A DNA stretch of 64,000 nt from CBDBLK01 sp965243145 (GCA_965243145.1 CBDEUB010000002.1:1736001-1800000); one strand, 5' to 3'. Counted from the first letter of the stretch, positions 40,551 through 50,394 are shown. Program-made: numbers and translations. Notes: generated from the letters alone by a model not told the origin.

Positions 40551-41309
40551 TCAGTGGAGAAAATCCAATGTCCAATCGATGGGTTCCTTGCCAACTTCGG
40601 CCAAATAGTGATTGGCCATGGAGAAGTGCCGGCAACCAAAAAAGCCCCGATGGGCCGAAAGGGGCGAAGGATGGGGCGCTTTGAGAATTTTATGCTTACT
40701 CAGGTCGATATTGGCACCTTTCTTTTGAGCATAACTTCCCCACAGCAAAAAAACTAAATTTTGGCACTCCCGGTTTAGAATTTGGACAACTCTATCGGTA
40801 AAAATCTCCCATCCCTTTTGTTGGTGAGAACCGGCCCGGCCTTCTTCAACAGTTAAGACCGCATTGAGTAATAAAACACCTTGATTGGCCCAGGCCTTGA
40901 GATGCCCGTGGGAGGGAGATGCAATTCCGAGGTCTGAACTGATTTCTTGGTAAATATTGATCAGGGATGGAGGAATCCGCACTCCCGGTTTCACTGAAAA
41001 AGAAAGGCCATGGGCCTGGCCGGGGCCATGGTAGGGGTCTTGGCCAAAGATGACAACTTTCACTTTGTTCAAGGGGGTGAGGTTGAAAGCGGTAAAAATT
41101 TCTTTGCCGTGGGGATAAATGATTTTGCCTTGGGCCAGTTCTCTTTGCAGAAAGGCCTTCAGTTCAAACATATAGGGCATTTCAAACTCACCAGACAGGT
41201 GGGCGAGCCAATCGTCGGGGAGTTGAGGATTGGACGGAGGTGTGGCCGTAGGCGCAGGGCGATTAACATTGCTTTTATTAAAACTGAAATCTTGTTGTGT
41301 TAGTTCCAC
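40551..41309 (-). CDS. ung: Uracil-DNA glycosylase
   Basis: Protein of 252 residues, family 1. The water-activating loop VVIFGQDPYHGPGQAHGLSFSV holds the catalytic Asp91; LLLNAVLTVEEGRAGSH and the DNA-intercalation loop HPSPLSAHRGFFGC follow. It removes uracil from DNA to start base-excision repair. The N-terminal 30 residues are a Pro/Asn-rich extension not needed for the fold. It is a single gene convergent with the small exported protein gene. Confidence 0.96.
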   Translation of the reverse strand: MELTQQDFSFNKSNVNRPAPTATPPSNPQLPDDWLAHLSGEFEMPYMFELKAFLQRELAQGKIIYPHGKEIFTAFNLTPLNKVKVVIFGQDPYHGPGQAHGLSFSVKPGVRIPPSLINIYQEISSDLGIASPSHGHLKAWANQGVLLLNAVLTVEEGRAGSHQQKGWEIFTDRVVQILNRECQNLVFLLWGSYAQKKGANIDLSKHKILKAPHPSPLSAHRGFFGCRHFSMANHYLAEVGKEPIDWTLDFLH

Positions 41310-41395
41310 TCTTTGATTAACTACACCCTAAACACAAGAAGTGGCAAGTTTTTGAAGCAAAATCTTATGATGCATGGCCCAGGCGCATCATTTTG

Positions 41396-41722
41396 TTATT
41401 TGTTCTGTTTGAGGATTTTTTCCAGCAATTCCCGTTCTTCGGGGGTATGGGGGCCTTGAATCAGGTCTTTTGCCTTTTTGCTTTTTGCGTTGTCGTTTTG
41501 CACAGTGGAAGTTTTATTTTGTGTTGGAGTTGAATTGGTGAAGATTTTTTTACTCCAAATAGAACTTTGGTGGATACTCGTTTCAATTTTTTGCAAAATT
41601 TTATGGGATAGGGGAGTTGTTACGCTATTTAAATGAGTGAAAATTGTTTTATTGGAGACGGGAAAAGATAAAATGATGAAGCTAACAATGAAGTAGAGGA
41701 CAAATTTAAAAACGAATATCAT
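41396..41722 (-). CDS. Unknown small membrane-anchored protein
   Basis: Protein of 108 residues, not recognised. One N-terminal hydrophobic segment (VFKFVLYFIVSFIILSFPV, about 4-22) serves as signal or anchor, followed by a polar region rich in Ser, Thr, Asn and Lys and ending in a charged helix (HTPEERELLEKILKQ). It is 7 bp downstream of the CheY-like gene on the same strand and may belong to the same operon. The low GC and Asn/Lys richness differ somewhat from the neighbours. Confidence 0.6.
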   Translation of the reverse strand: MIFVFKFVLYFIVSFIILSFPVSNKTIFTHLNSVTTPLSHKILQKIETSIHQSSIWSKKIFTNSTPTQNKTSTVQNDNAKSKKAKDLIQGPHTPEERELLEKILKQNK

Positions 41723-41729
41723 GGCAATG

Positions 41730-42131
41730 TTACTCCATTTCTATTTCGGCCCCAACTTTTTCAACCGCCCTAATGAGTTCTTTGGGTTCAAAGGGTTTGG
41801 GTAAAAAATCGGCAGCACCACTTGATATTGATTCAATAATAGTTTGTTCATTATATAAAGAAGAAATGATGATAACCTTGGTTTTCATAAATTTTTCAGT
41901 TATAATATTGGCCATTTCGAGGCCACTCCGCACGGGCATGATAGCGTCGATAATGTAGAGATTTGCATTGGCCTTTTTCCCGTTGGTGAGTCCTTCTTTG
42001 GCATTATCAGATGAACAAACGACATTAAGGCCTTCTTGTTTGAGGATTTCTACAATGGCATTGCGGGAAAAGTTGGAATCGTCAATAACGGCAATTTTAA
42101 TATCAGAGCGGTCAACTGATGTTTTTTCCAT
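41730..42131 (-). CDS. CheY-like single-domain response regulator
   Basis: Protein of 133 residues consisting of one receiver domain: acidic pair Asp17-Asp18, phospho-acceptor Asp62 (YIIDAIMP), conserved Ser90 in IIISSL and Lys112 in LPKPF. No output domain, so it signals by binding other proteins, as CheY does, or passes phosphate on. No histidine kinase is adjacent, so the partner is unknown. The small membrane protein downstream is likely co-transcribed. Confidence 0.93.
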   Translation of the reverse strand: MEKTSVDRSDIKIAVIDDSNFSRNAIVEILKQEGLNVVCSSDNAKEGLTNGKKANANLYIIDAIMPVRSGLEMANIITEKFMKTKVIIISSLYNEQTIIESISSGAADFLPKPFEPKELIRAVEKVGAEIEME

Positions 42132-42321
42132 GAGGTTTTAAATCCTTTTTCACGGCCGTTGTCCCTCTGAGAATATATTAAACCAGAACGCGGAGAGGCG
42201 AAACAGCGCATGGCAAAATGCGGCTCCAACTCGTTGAATTTATTAGAGCTTTTCCCATTGAGAAATCTCGTTTTAGAAAAAATAAATTTTAGTTATGTAC
42301 GGGGGATGTTAAAATACTCGA

Positions 42322-42558
42322 ATGGCAAAGCTAGGCCATCTCGATGAGGCACTTGTCGATAAAATTGCCGAGAGGCTTTGGAATGTCCAGGGTACTCTCA
42401 ACGGATTGGGTGCACTTTTTAAAACGGGCAGTGAATTGTCTTTGAACGCCGACGAATCTTTTGGTATTGGCCAATGTTTGCAAGCGATCTCTACTGAACT
42501 TGCAGAACTTGAGGGCCTTCTCAAACATGGCCATCAAACTGAAGGCCAGAGTGACTGA
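42322..42558 (+). CDS. Unknown small protein
   Basis: Protein of 78 residues, predicted all-helical (two helices: DEALVDKIAERLWNVQGTLNGLGALF and ESFGIGQCLQAISTELAELEGLL). GGGGGATG lies upstream of the ATG as a possible ribosome site. No domain is recognised; the NADESFGIGQCLQ segment resembles short helical proteins of unknown function in proteobacteria. It is convergent with the gene at 42576-43304. Confidence 0.55.
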   Translation: MAKLGHLDEALVDKIAERLWNVQGTLNGLGALFKTGSELSLNADESFGIGQCLQAISTELAELEGLLKHGHQTEGQSD

Positions 42559-42575
42559 TCTCGCACATTCGCTTT

Positions 42576-43304
42576 TTAATCGATCTTGTTTTTTTCTGGT
42601 TCTTTTGAAAAATATTCAGCAGTCTTATATGAAATCACGCTCAAGAGAATGTGGGGAGACCTTGAAAATAAAGTTCTAGGTAACAAGACCATGGGACTTT
42701 TTGTCCGAATCAAGTAGGCGATGGTTTCAAGAGTTGCATGATAGACTCCAAAAGCAATGGGGACGCTCACGCCATGCTCTGGGACAACTTTGGCGGCCTG
42801 GTAGGAAAATCCCATGTTGGAAGCGACAAAAACGGCGGTGGGGGCACTGGCCATCCACACGCGATAGGGATCGGGGCCTTTATGTGAAAAAAGGGCCGTA
42901 AGGAGGGCGGGTAGCAGGGTGGAGATTCTCAAGAAACGGCCTCGCTCCAAATTTTCTTGCTCTTCTTCAATTTCAGGGGTGGCCATGTCCTCGGTTGGCC
43001 CTTCTTCTGGAGCGAGAATCATGCCAGCGTAGAGGGCATCATTTTGATCACATTCCTTGATCTGGTAAAGTTCCTCGGCACTGCTTTCTTCTACAAAATT
43101 GGAGAGACGGGCCGAAGACAAGTAGACTTGGTGTTGGTTGCCTATTCTGCAACGGGGGTGGCCGTTTTCATCGAGCAGAAATGCGGCAACTTCAATGGAA
43201 GTGCGTTCTTGAGAGGCCTCAACTTGGGCGTAGGGGACAAAGCATCCCATTCCAAATAAGATAAAGGCGATCAATGTTTTAATCTGAGCGGGGTGTATGG
43301 CCAT
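42576..43304 (-). CDS. Unknown membrane-associated protein
   Basis: Protein of 242 residues from the ATG preceded by AAGGAGGAT on the minus strand (43304). An N-terminal signal or anchor (about 7-28, TLIAFILFGMGCFVPYAQVEA) precedes an acidic region (EEGPTEDMATPEIEEEQENLE) and a C-terminal half with three moderately hydrophobic helices. One HPRCRIGNQHQVYLS stretch is notable, but no family is recognised. It could be an inner-membrane protein with an acidic periplasmic loop. Transcribed alone. Confidence 0.65.
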   Translation of the reverse strand: MAIHPAQIKTLIAFILFGMGCFVPYAQVEASQERTSIEVAAFLLDENGHPRCRIGNQHQVYLSSARLSNFVEESSAEELYQIKECDQNDALYAGMILAPEEGPTEDMATPEIEEEQENLERGRFLRISTLLPALLTALFSHKGPDPYRVWMASAPTAVFVASNMGFSYQAAKVVPEHGVSVPIAFGVYHATLETIAYLIRTKSPMVLLPRTLFSRSPHILLSVISYKTAEYFSKEPEKNKID

Positions 43305-43449
43305 ATCCTCCTTTTTTATTTTGTTGATATTGGGTGAGTGCGGTTTTATTGTCAAATAGTGCAATGAGCATAAAAAAGGGGTGGCCTATAGCACTCATCT
43401 TTGAAAAATCCCGGCAACCTTTTTAAAATGGAGATGGGGGAGGCCTTTT

Positions 43450-43776
43450 GTGAGAACTTGTGGCGTTTGGTTGTCCATCATGGATTATGCAGAGTATCGA
43501 GGGGTGAGCACCTCCACGATTCGCCGTTATATTAGGGCCAAGCAAATTAAGGCCAAGCAGGAAAAGGGCAAGTATTTTATTTTTGTAAGCGAGGAGAATT
43601 ATCAGAAAAAGCAAGAGCGGGAAAATCGGGAAATTTTTGAATTGCGCTTGGACATCAAGGAATTGAAGGCCAAACTTAAAACTTTGGAAGAGGACAATAG
43701 CGACTTGAGAATGTTAGTCAAACTTTACGAGGGCCAGTCTCTCAAAAAACGCCCGCCCTCTTCCCTCAATCTATAG
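43450..43776 (+). CDS. MerR/excisionase-type HTH protein with coiled coil
   Basis: Protein of 108 residues from GTG at 43450, preceded by GGGGGAGG; an inner ATG at 43480 is an alternative. The N-terminal half holds a MerR/Xis-like winged helix (MDYAEYRGVSTSTIRRYIRAKQIKAKQEKGKYFI). The rest is a long charged coiled coil (LRLDIKELKAKLKTLEEDNSDLRMLV), suggesting dimerisation. It is likely a small DNA-binding regulator, 10 bp upstream of an outer-membrane protein gene that it may control or be co-transcribed with. Confidence 0.8.
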   Translation: MRTCGVWLSIMDYAEYRGVSTSTIRRYIRAKQIKAKQEKGKYFIFVSEENYQKKQERENREIFELRLDIKELKAKLKTLEEDNSDLRMLVKLYEGQSLKKRPPSSLNL

Positions 43777-43786
43777 GGCCAGTGTT

Positions 43787-45274
43787 TTGAAGACATTAGG
43801 TTTTTTTATTGGGCCATTCATTTTGTTCATTTCTTGTTCATGGGTTTATGCCACGCCCAGCATGCGGGATTGCCTTTTGCTTCCGGTGAAGGATGAGCGC
43901 AACGACGATTTGGCCTTTAACATTTTTGAGACGGTCGAGCATTACCTCAAAGATAGTGATTGGTGTTTTTACAAATCTAACTCCGAGATATTGAGCATCC
44001 TCTCTCACCATCGGAACAGTTTAAATGATGTTTTGGAAGACAAAAAAGTGCTGCGGATTGTGTCTGAAAAGACGCAGGCGGGGTCGTTGATCCGCATAAA
44101 GGTCATTAACCAAATACAAGGCGTTGAGTTGAGAATGAAGATTTTTGGCGATGGTGGCGAAGATGTTTTTTTTGAACGCCAGGCCAAATTGGATAACAAT
44201 GCCGATATAGAGCAAACTCTCAAAAACTGGCTAAGTGCTTACGAAAAGAAAATTCCCTACGACGCCAGAGTGGTGAGTATATTGGGAGATCAGTTTACCA
44301 TTGATATGGGAAACCAGCGCGGATTGATTCCCGGAATGAAAATTAAGCTGGTGAGGGCCGAGGGCAAGAAAAACCACCCTTTGCTAAAAAATATTGTCAG
44401 TTGGCAAACCAGGGATTTGGCCGAGGCCACAATTGTTCATACGGAAAATCTCCAGGCAGTGGCAAGGTTGGGAAATCGCCACAGTCGTGAACAACTCAAG
44501 CTGGGTGATTGGGCCATTCTTGAAGAGGGGGCCAATCCGGTGGTGTCCCGTGCAATGCCGGAAGGCCTTGGAACTGTTGGCGGTGGTTCCTACCGCTTTG
44601 GCAAATTGGGAACACTGGGGCTTTCCTTTGAAATGGGGAAGGGCACTGCCACCAGCGAAAGGGCCTCGGATTCGGAAACCATGAGCGGTTCTCTCATAGG
44701 GGCCGTTTTAGAGAGTGAAGTGTGGATTACGCGCAATTATTGGGCGGCATTTGAAATGGGCCGAGGTTCCAGCAGTCTCAGCGCTCAAGGGGGAGGCGGC
44801 GATCCCAATCAGGCCAATCTTTCAAGGTTTGGCCTTAAAGCGGGTTACCGTTATTTGCCACTGAGTTTTTTTTATGGGCCTCGGTTGGATGTTTCCATCG
44901 GTTATGTAAACTACATTTTCGGATTGGATACCTCGATCGAATCCGATTCCCCCGGTTTTACCGAGGTGGGATTTAAGGGGATTGCGGTGGGGCTTAGAGG
45001 TTCTTTGCCCATCACTGAATCATTGAGGCCCAGGGTGGAATTTAATTTTATTTTAAGTCCCCAGTATTCCGAGAAAGTCAACTTGTATGGCCAACCGGAT
45101 TCTTCTTCGGTCTACAACATTGTTTTGGGGGGAAGCTATATTTATTATCCCCGCATGACGCTCGATTTGAGTTACGATATGACGATGGCCAAGGCCGTCT
45201 TTGGTGTGGAAAATCAGAGCAGTATTGAATTTAGGGAATCTAAATTCAAAGCGGGTGTTAGCTTCACCTTTTGA
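43787..45274 (+). CDS. Exported protein with FlgT-like middle and outer-membrane barrel end
   Basis: Protein of 495 residues starting with TTG. Signal peptide (about 5-22, ending SWVYA). The middle (about 165-195) contains VSILGDQFTIDMGNQRGLIPGMKIKLVR, a small beta domain like that at the C-terminus of FlgT. From about residue 260 the sequence alternates polar and hydrophobic residues with many Gly and aromatic positions and ends in KAGVSFTF, the terminal Phe expected of an outer-membrane beta-barrel. Function unknown; perhaps a surface anchor or channel. The next gene, ligA, starts at the stop codon. Confidence 0.8.
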   Translation: MKTLGFFIGPFILFISCSWVYATPSMRDCLLLPVKDERNDDLAFNIFETVEHYLKDSDWCFYKSNSEILSILSHHRNSLNDVLEDKKVLRIVSEKTQAGSLIRIKVINQIQGVELRMKIFGDGGEDVFFERQAKLDNNADIEQTLKNWLSAYEKKIPYDARVVSILGDQFTIDMGNQRGLIPGMKIKLVRAEGKKNHPLLKNIVSWQTRDLAEATIVHTENLQAVARLGNRHSREQLKLGDWAILEEGANPVVSRAMPEGLGTVGGGSYRFGKLGTLGLSFEMGKGTATSERASDSETMSGSLIGAVLESEVWITRNYWAAFEMGRGSSSLSAQGGGGDPNQANLSRFGLKAGYRYLPLSFFYGPRLDVSIGYVNYIFGLDTSIESDSPGFTEVGFKGIAVGLRGSLPITESLRPRVEFNFILSPQYSEKVNLYGQPDSSSVYNIVLGGSYIYYPRMTLDLSYDMTMAKAVFGVENQSSIEFRESKFKAGVSFTF

Positions 45275-45279
45275 AATCT

Positions 45280-47178
45280 ATGAATCGTATTGCGGAACTC
45301 GAAAAATTAGTGGCCCATCACAAGGCCTTGTATTGGCGTGGCCGGCCTGAAATTTCAGACCATGATTACGACAAGTTGGAGGACGAGTTGCGTACTCTCG
45401 ACCCCGACAACAAAATTCTCGAAACAATTGGCCACATTGGAGAATCCGGCCTTAAAGTCAAACACGCCACTAAAATGCTCTCCCTGGGGAAAACATATAA
45501 ATTGGAGGAACTCGCTTCCTGGATAGGCGAGAGAGAAGTCGTTTCCACCTTTAAAATTGACGGTGTGAGTGGTTCGCTGATCTATCAACGCGGTCATTTT
45601 TTCTTGGGGAAAACCCGCGGCGATGGCCAGTACGGGGAAAATATCACTCAAAAACTGGATCACATGGATTCCATTCCCAAAAAAGTTCAATGGCCCGATC
45701 CCATGATGGAGGTGCGGGGAGAGATTTATTGCAGCGAAGACAATTTTTTTCACCTTGCAGACGAGATGGAGGCCTTGGAGTTGGAGCGTCCTAATAATCC
45801 GCGCAATATTGTGGCCGGACTTTTGGGGCGCAAAGACCACATAGAACTTTGCCGCTACCTGGATTTTCAGGCCTTTGAACTCATTTTGGAGAGAGAACCC
45901 TTTAAGGCCGAGATAGAAAAAAAAGAGCAGTTGAAAAAATTGGGTTTCAAAATTCCCAATTTTGGTTTTCATCAGGCCATGCAAGGGATAGAGGACAAAT
46001 TGGATGAGGCCCGCCGGTTTATGGATGAAGGTGACTATCAGATCGACGGGGTGGTTTTCAGCTATAACGATTTGGCCCTCCAGGAAGAACTGGGAGCGAC
46101 GGGGCACCATCCGCGCTACAAGATGGCGTTTAAATTTGAAGGCGAATCCAAGGCCTCCAAGATTGAAGAGATAGAGTGGTCTGTTTCCCGCAACGGAATT
46201 TTAACCCCCATAGCGATCGTGGAACCAGTACAACTTGGCGGGGCCAAAATTTCCCGTGTGACACTTCACAATTTTGGAGTGGTCAAACAAAACGGTTTAA
46301 AACCGGGCGACACCATCAATATTGTCCGATCGGGAGGAGTCATACCCAAGTTTCTTTCGGTGGCAAAGTCGGTCGAGGGTGAATTGAACTATCCCAAACA
46401 ATGCCCCGTGTGCCAATCCAAGGCCGAAATAGAAACTATCCGCTTATTCTGCAGCAATCCCGTGTGCCCCGGAAAAATACGGGAGTCCATCCTCAATTTT
46501 ATTCAAAAGATTGGCATTGACGATCTCTCAGTGAAGCGCCTCGACGAAATGATGAAGGCCAAGTTAGTGACGGGGATTCCCGACCTCTACGCCTTGGGGG
46601 CGCAAGATTTGATGTCTCTCGATAAAGTTAAAGACAAATTGGCCAATAAATTGGTGTCTTCCATTCAAAAATCCAAGGCCATCGATCTGGTGACTTTTTT
46701 AACGGCCTTAGGGATTCGCGGAGGGGCCTATAATAAGTGTGAAAAAATTGTGCGTGAAGGGTTCAGTAGTGTTGAAAAAATCAAGGCCATGACTGTCGAA
46801 CAATTGATGGAAGTCGATTTATTTGCCGAAAAGTCGGCCTTGGAATTTGTCACCAGTTTGCGGGAAAAAATACCCCTCATCGATCAATTGCTGGAACTCG
46901 GATTCAAAATAACTTCTGGCCTTGAAACGGAAGAAGTAGCGGAATCTCCCATCAAGGGCAAAAAAATTTGCTTGACGGGGAGTCTCTCCGTCAAGCGCTC
47001 GGAAATGGAGAAAAGATTGCAAAGGGCCGGGGCGGTAGTGGTGAGCACCGTGTCTAAGAATACGGATTACCTTTTGACCAATGATATTGACTCTGCTTCT
47101 TCCAAGTTTAAAAAGGCCAAGGAATTGCAAATTCCGATCATTTCTGAAGTTGAATTGGCCAAATTGATTGAGAACTGA
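45280..47178 (+). CDS. ligA: NAD-dependent DNA ligase
   Basis: Protein of 632 residues from ATG 45280 (TTG at 45271 overlaps the previous stop). Domain Ia (LYWRGRPEISDHDYDKLEDEL) for NAD, an adenylation domain with the KIDG motif (STFKIDGVSG), an OB fold, the four-cysteine zinc finger (CPVCQSKAEIETIRLFC and NPVCPG), helix-hairpin-helix repeats and a C-terminal BRCT domain (IKGKKICLTGSLSVKRSEM) are all seen. It seals nicks in replication and repair. The adenylation context is somewhat divergent from E. coli, where the sequence reads PKLDG. Somewhat shorter than the usual 670 residues. Confidence 0.94.
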   Translation: MNRIAELEKLVAHHKALYWRGRPEISDHDYDKLEDELRTLDPDNKILETIGHIGESGLKVKHATKMLSLGKTYKLEELASWIGEREVVSTFKIDGVSGSLIYQRGHFFLGKTRGDGQYGENITQKLDHMDSIPKKVQWPDPMMEVRGEIYCSEDNFFHLADEMEALELERPNNPRNIVAGLLGRKDHIELCRYLDFQAFELILEREPFKAEIEKKEQLKKLGFKIPNFGFHQAMQGIEDKLDEARRFMDEGDYQIDGVVFSYNDLALQEELGATGHHPRYKMAFKFEGESKASKIEEIEWSVSRNGILTPIAIVEPVQLGGAKISRVTLHNFGVVKQNGLKPGDTINIVRSGGVIPKFLSVAKSVEGELNYPKQCPVCQSKAEIETIRLFCSNPVCPGKIRESILNFIQKIGIDDLSVKRLDEMMKAKLVTGIPDLYALGAQDLMSLDKVKDKLANKLVSSIQKSKAIDLVTFLTALGIRGGAYNKCEKIVREGFSSVEKIKAMTVEQLMEVDLFAEKSALEFVTSLREKIPLIDQLLELGFKITSGLETEEVAESPIKGKKICLTGSLSVKRSEMEKRLQRAGAVVVSTVSKNTDYLLTNDIDSASSKFKKAKELQIPIISEVELAKLIEN

Positions 47179-47243
47179 GAAAGTCTGCGCCTGTTTTTAA
47201 TGAGTTAGAGATGGCCTTGTGGGAGGCCATGTGCATAAGGAGA

Positions 47244-48683
47244 ATGGTGGCCAAAAAAAAATCGTTATACATTTGCCAAAACTGTTCCCACTCCGCTCCC
47301 CAGTGGATGGGGTGTTGCCCGGAGTGTGGCGAATGGAATTCTTTTGAGGAATCTTCAGAAGTGGCGGCCTCCCGCCATGCTGGCCAGGCCCATGCGCACC
47401 ATTTGGAGAGTCAGGCCAAAACGCTTTCTCAAATTCAGGCCTCTAAAGAAAATCGCATTTGGGTGGGCATCAACGAATTTGACCGGGTGATGGGGGGCGG
47501 CCTAGTGCCGGGTTCCCTGTGCCTCATCGGCGGTGCCCCCGGGATCGGAAAATCGACTTTGCTGATGGAGGTGATGGGGCGTTTGGCCCAGCAGTGTCCT
47601 GAAGACAACGCGCTCTACATTTCGGGAGAGGAATCGGAGGCGCAGGTGGGCGGCCGCGCTCAAAGAGTGGGTATCAGTGCCGACAATTTGTTCATTCTCA
47701 ACCAGACCAATTGGCAGAATATTCTGGGCCACATAGGGGAGATTCGGCCCAAGTTTTTAGTCTTGGATTCCATTCAAACGACGGCCAGTGGGGAAGTGCA
47801 ATCCGCCCCGGGGACGGTGACACAAATTCGGGAGATTACCTACGAACTTATGAATCAAGTGAAATCCAAGGGCATGACTTCATTTGTAATCGGCCACATT
47901 ACCAAAGAGGGCAGTATCGCAGGCCCTAAAATCTTGGAACACATGGTGGACACGGTGATCTATTTTGAGGGCGATCAGTTCGGCCACTACCGCATGTTGA
48001 GGGCGATTAAAAACCGCTTTGGCAACACCAACGAAGTGGGCATTTTTGAAATGAATGAAAGGGGACTCAAGGAAGTGCCCAATCCCTCCCAATATTTTTT
48101 GGAAGAACATTCCGAGGATTCCTACGGCAGAAGTCTCACCTGCATTTTAGAGGGGGGAACGCGCTCCCTCTTCGTCGAGATTCAGGCCCTGGTGGTTGAA
48201 AACAAATTCGGCAATGGCCGCAGAACCACAGTGGGAATTGACTCCAACCGGGTGGCCATGATGGTGGCGGTGATTGAAAAGTATATGGAACTCTCCCTTG
48301 GCCCCAACGACATTTACCTCAATGTGGTGGGGGGGATGCGGTTGACTACGAGGGAGTCGGATTTGGCAGTTGTTGCCTCTTTGCTTTCGAGCCACTACCG
48401 TTGCCCGATCGACCCCGATGCCGTTTTTATTGGAGAAATTGGCCTCACCGGCGAAGTGCGGAGTGTGCCCTACATGGAAATGCGCCTCAAGGAAATCCAC
48501 CAACTCAACTACAAGCGCGTTTTTACCTCTCCCAAAGTCGCCAAAAACTTTAAAGGCAAGTTTGAAAAATTACACATCGTCCCCATCGCCCGGGCCGAAG
48601 AACTCAAAGCGGTTTTCCTCAAAAAGCTGGAACTCGAACGGAAGAGACGGCAGGCCATGCAGCAAGCGCGACCGACGGTTTAA
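47244..48683 (+). CDS. radA: DNA repair protein RadA (Sms)
   Basis: Protein of 479 residues. The N-terminal zinc finger has Cys11, Cys14, Cys25 and Cys28. The RecA-like core carries Walker A GGAPGIGKSTLLM, Walker B-like FLVLDSIQT and the RadA-specific KNRFG motif. The C-terminal Lon-like domain contains VGGMRLTTRESDLAVVASLLS and IGEIGLTGEVRSVP. RadA drives branch migration in recombination. ATG 47244 (or GTG 47247, which is better spaced from AAGGAG) is preferred over an upstream in-frame start because the zinc finger begins directly after it. Its end overlaps convergent glpK by 4 bp. Confidence 0.96.
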   Translation: MVAKKKSLYICQNCSHSAPQWMGCCPECGEWNSFEESSEVAASRHAGQAHAHHLESQAKTLSQIQASKENRIWVGINEFDRVMGGGLVPGSLCLIGGAPGIGKSTLLMEVMGRLAQQCPEDNALYISGEESEAQVGGRAQRVGISADNLFILNQTNWQNILGHIGEIRPKFLVLDSIQTTASGEVQSAPGTVTQIREITYELMNQVKSKGMTSFVIGHITKEGSIAGPKILEHMVDTVIYFEGDQFGHYRMLRAIKNRFGNTNEVGIFEMNERGLKEVPNPSQYFLEEHSEDSYGRSLTCILEGGTRSLFVEIQALVVENKFGNGRRTTVGIDSNRVAMMVAVIEKYMELSLGPNDIYLNVVGGMRLTTRESDLAVVASLLSSHYRCPIDPDAVFIGEIGLTGEVRSVPYMEMRLKEIHQLNYKRVFTSPKVAKNFKGKFEKLHIVPIARAEELKAVFLKKLELERKRRQAMQQARPTV

Positions 48684-50161
48684 AAAAGTTTCTCAATAGT
48701 CCCTTTCCACTGCCTTTGCTTTTTTTGATAATAATCTCGATCTTCGGCGCTGGGGAAAAAAGACCGCTCCGCCTTCCACAGGTGTTGCATTTTTTCCAGG
48801 GTAATCAAGTCACACCCCACTGCTGCCGCCAGGGCCGCGCCATAGGCGGTGGTTTCAATCACTTGGGGGCGTATGATTTCGAGATCGCTCAAGCTGGCCT
48901 GGGCCTGGCACAGAAAATGGTTGGCCACTGCTCCGCCGTCCACTTTGAGGCCTTTAATCGCCAGGCCAGAATCTTCCCGCATGGAGGTGATCAAGTCGTT
49001 GATACTCAGGCAAATCCCCTCCAAGCAGGCCCGTGCCAAGTGGGCGCGTCCGGTATCGCGGGTGATGCCCACGATCGCCGCTTTGGCCTCGCTGATCCAA
49101 TAGGGAGAACCGAGTCCGGTAAAAAAGGGCATAAATAACAAGTGTTCCATCTCTTGGGGATTGGCCACTTGCCTGGCCAGCGATTCGGATTCGGGAGAAG
49201 ACGCAATGATTTTTAAATTGTCCCGCAACCACTGCACGGCCGCACCGGCAATATAACTGGCCCCCTCCAGGGCGTAGCAGGTTGTGCCGTTTGCGCGAAA
49301 AGCAACCGTAGTGAGCAGTCCGTGCTTTGAGCGCTCCAACTCTTCACCGGTGTTGAGAAGCATAAAGGCCCCCGTGCCGTAAGTGCACTTCATCGCTCCC
49401 CGCTGGGTTCCCGCTTGTCCAAAAAGGGCCGCCTGCTGGTCGCCCAGGATGCCGGTGATGGGGATGCCGTCGGGAAGAAAGTCGAGGCCGCGGGTTTTAC
49501 CAAATTCACCCCACGAATCCAGAATGGGCGGCAGGCATGAACGGGGAATTTCAAAGAGAGAGAGAAGTTCGTCGTCCCAATCGCCGCTTTTTAAATCGGC
49601 CAACATGGTTCGGGAGGCATTGCTGAGTTCTGTGGCCCAGGCGTTTCCGTTTGAGAGTTTGTAGAGCAAAAAGCTGTCGATAGTTCCCATGAGAAGGCCC
49701 TGATCGGCGTTGGCCTCCTGAACCGAGGTTGAATGTTTTAGTAACCAGGCCATTTTGCTGGCGCTGAAATAGGGGTCGAGAGGCAGGCCAGTTTTTTCGC
49801 GGATAAAATCTTCCCGTGGCCTCAAAGCGAGGCAGTGCTCGGCCGTGCGCCGGTCTTGCCAGACGATGGCGTGGTGGAGGGGAGTCCCGTCGCGGCGGAA
49901 CGCACAGGTGGTTTCCCGTTGATTGGTGAGTCCTATGGCCTGCACGGCCCCGGGGTCAACTTGGCATTTGTTTAAAACCGATTGCACGGTTTGAGCGACT
50001 GAGGCCCAAATGTCATTTAAATCGTGTTCCACCCACCCTGGCCGGGGATAAATTTGCGGGTGTTCGCAGTTGACTTTGCCCACCAATTCAAACGAATCGG
50101 TGCGGACGAGGGCCGCGGTAGTGCCAGTAGTGCCCTGATCGATGGCCAAAATAACTTTCAT
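48680..50161 (-). CDS. glpK: Glycerol kinase
   Basis: Protein of 493 residues of the FGGY family: LAIDQGTTGTTAALV at the N-terminus, GLTNQRETTCAFRRDGTPL with the substrate arginine and glutamate, IVWQDRRTAEHC, the GILGDQQAALFGQAG phosphate loop, and GLKVDGGAVANHFLCQ. It phosphorylates glycerol to sn-glycerol 3-phosphate for glycolysis or phospholipid synthesis. No glpF or glpD lies beside it. The MITE-like copy C begins one base from its start codon on the upstream side, so it sits in the glpK leader. Confidence 0.95.
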   Translation of the reverse strand: MKVILAIDQGTTGTTAALVRTDSFELVGKVNCEHPQIYPRPGWVEHDLNDIWASVAQTVQSVLNKCQVDPGAVQAIGLTNQRETTCAFRRDGTPLHHAIVWQDRRTAEHCLALRPREDFIREKTGLPLDPYFSASKMAWLLKHSTSVQEANADQGLLMGTIDSFLLYKLSNGNAWATELSNASRTMLADLKSGDWDDELLSLFEIPRSCLPPILDSWGEFGKTRGLDFLPDGIPITGILGDQQAALFGQAGTQRGAMKCTYGTGAFMLLNTGEELERSKHGLLTTVAFRANGTTCYALEGASYIAGAAVQWLRDNLKIIASSPESESLARQVANPQEMEHLLFMPFFTGLGSPYWISEAKAAIVGITRDTGRAHLARACLEGICLSINDLITSMREDSGLAIKGLKVDGGAVANHFLCQAQASLSDLEIIRPQVIETTAYGAALAAAVGCDLITLEKMQHLWKAERSFFPSAEDRDYYQKKQRQWKGTIEKLF

Positions 50162-50162
50162 T

Positions 50163-50394
50163 GTAACTGCTCACACTTCAGGCCATCTTGCCTTCGCATC
50201 CTGCTCCGGCACTGCCCATCGGGGCAGTCGTCGCTCGTCGCCTTCCTGGCGACTCCGTGTGAGTCAGCTTCGCCATCACTCCCTGCGGCGTACTCTTTGT
50301 ACGCCTCAGTCGCTCTGTCTCGCTTCCCCCCAATCTGACCTAAATTGTGAGCACTTACCATACCATTATCACAATTTTTTATTGGGACATTAAC
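50163..50394. mobile_element. MITE-like element, copy C (full length)
   Basis: Left end GTAACTGCTCACACTT, internal dyad ACTGCCCATCGGGGCAGT, inner right CTAAATTGTGAGCACTTAC, and a weaker outer right tail to about 50394. It aligns along its length with copies B and D. It has no coding capacity and fills most of the 284 bp between glpK and the pilin-like gene. Confidence 0.8.
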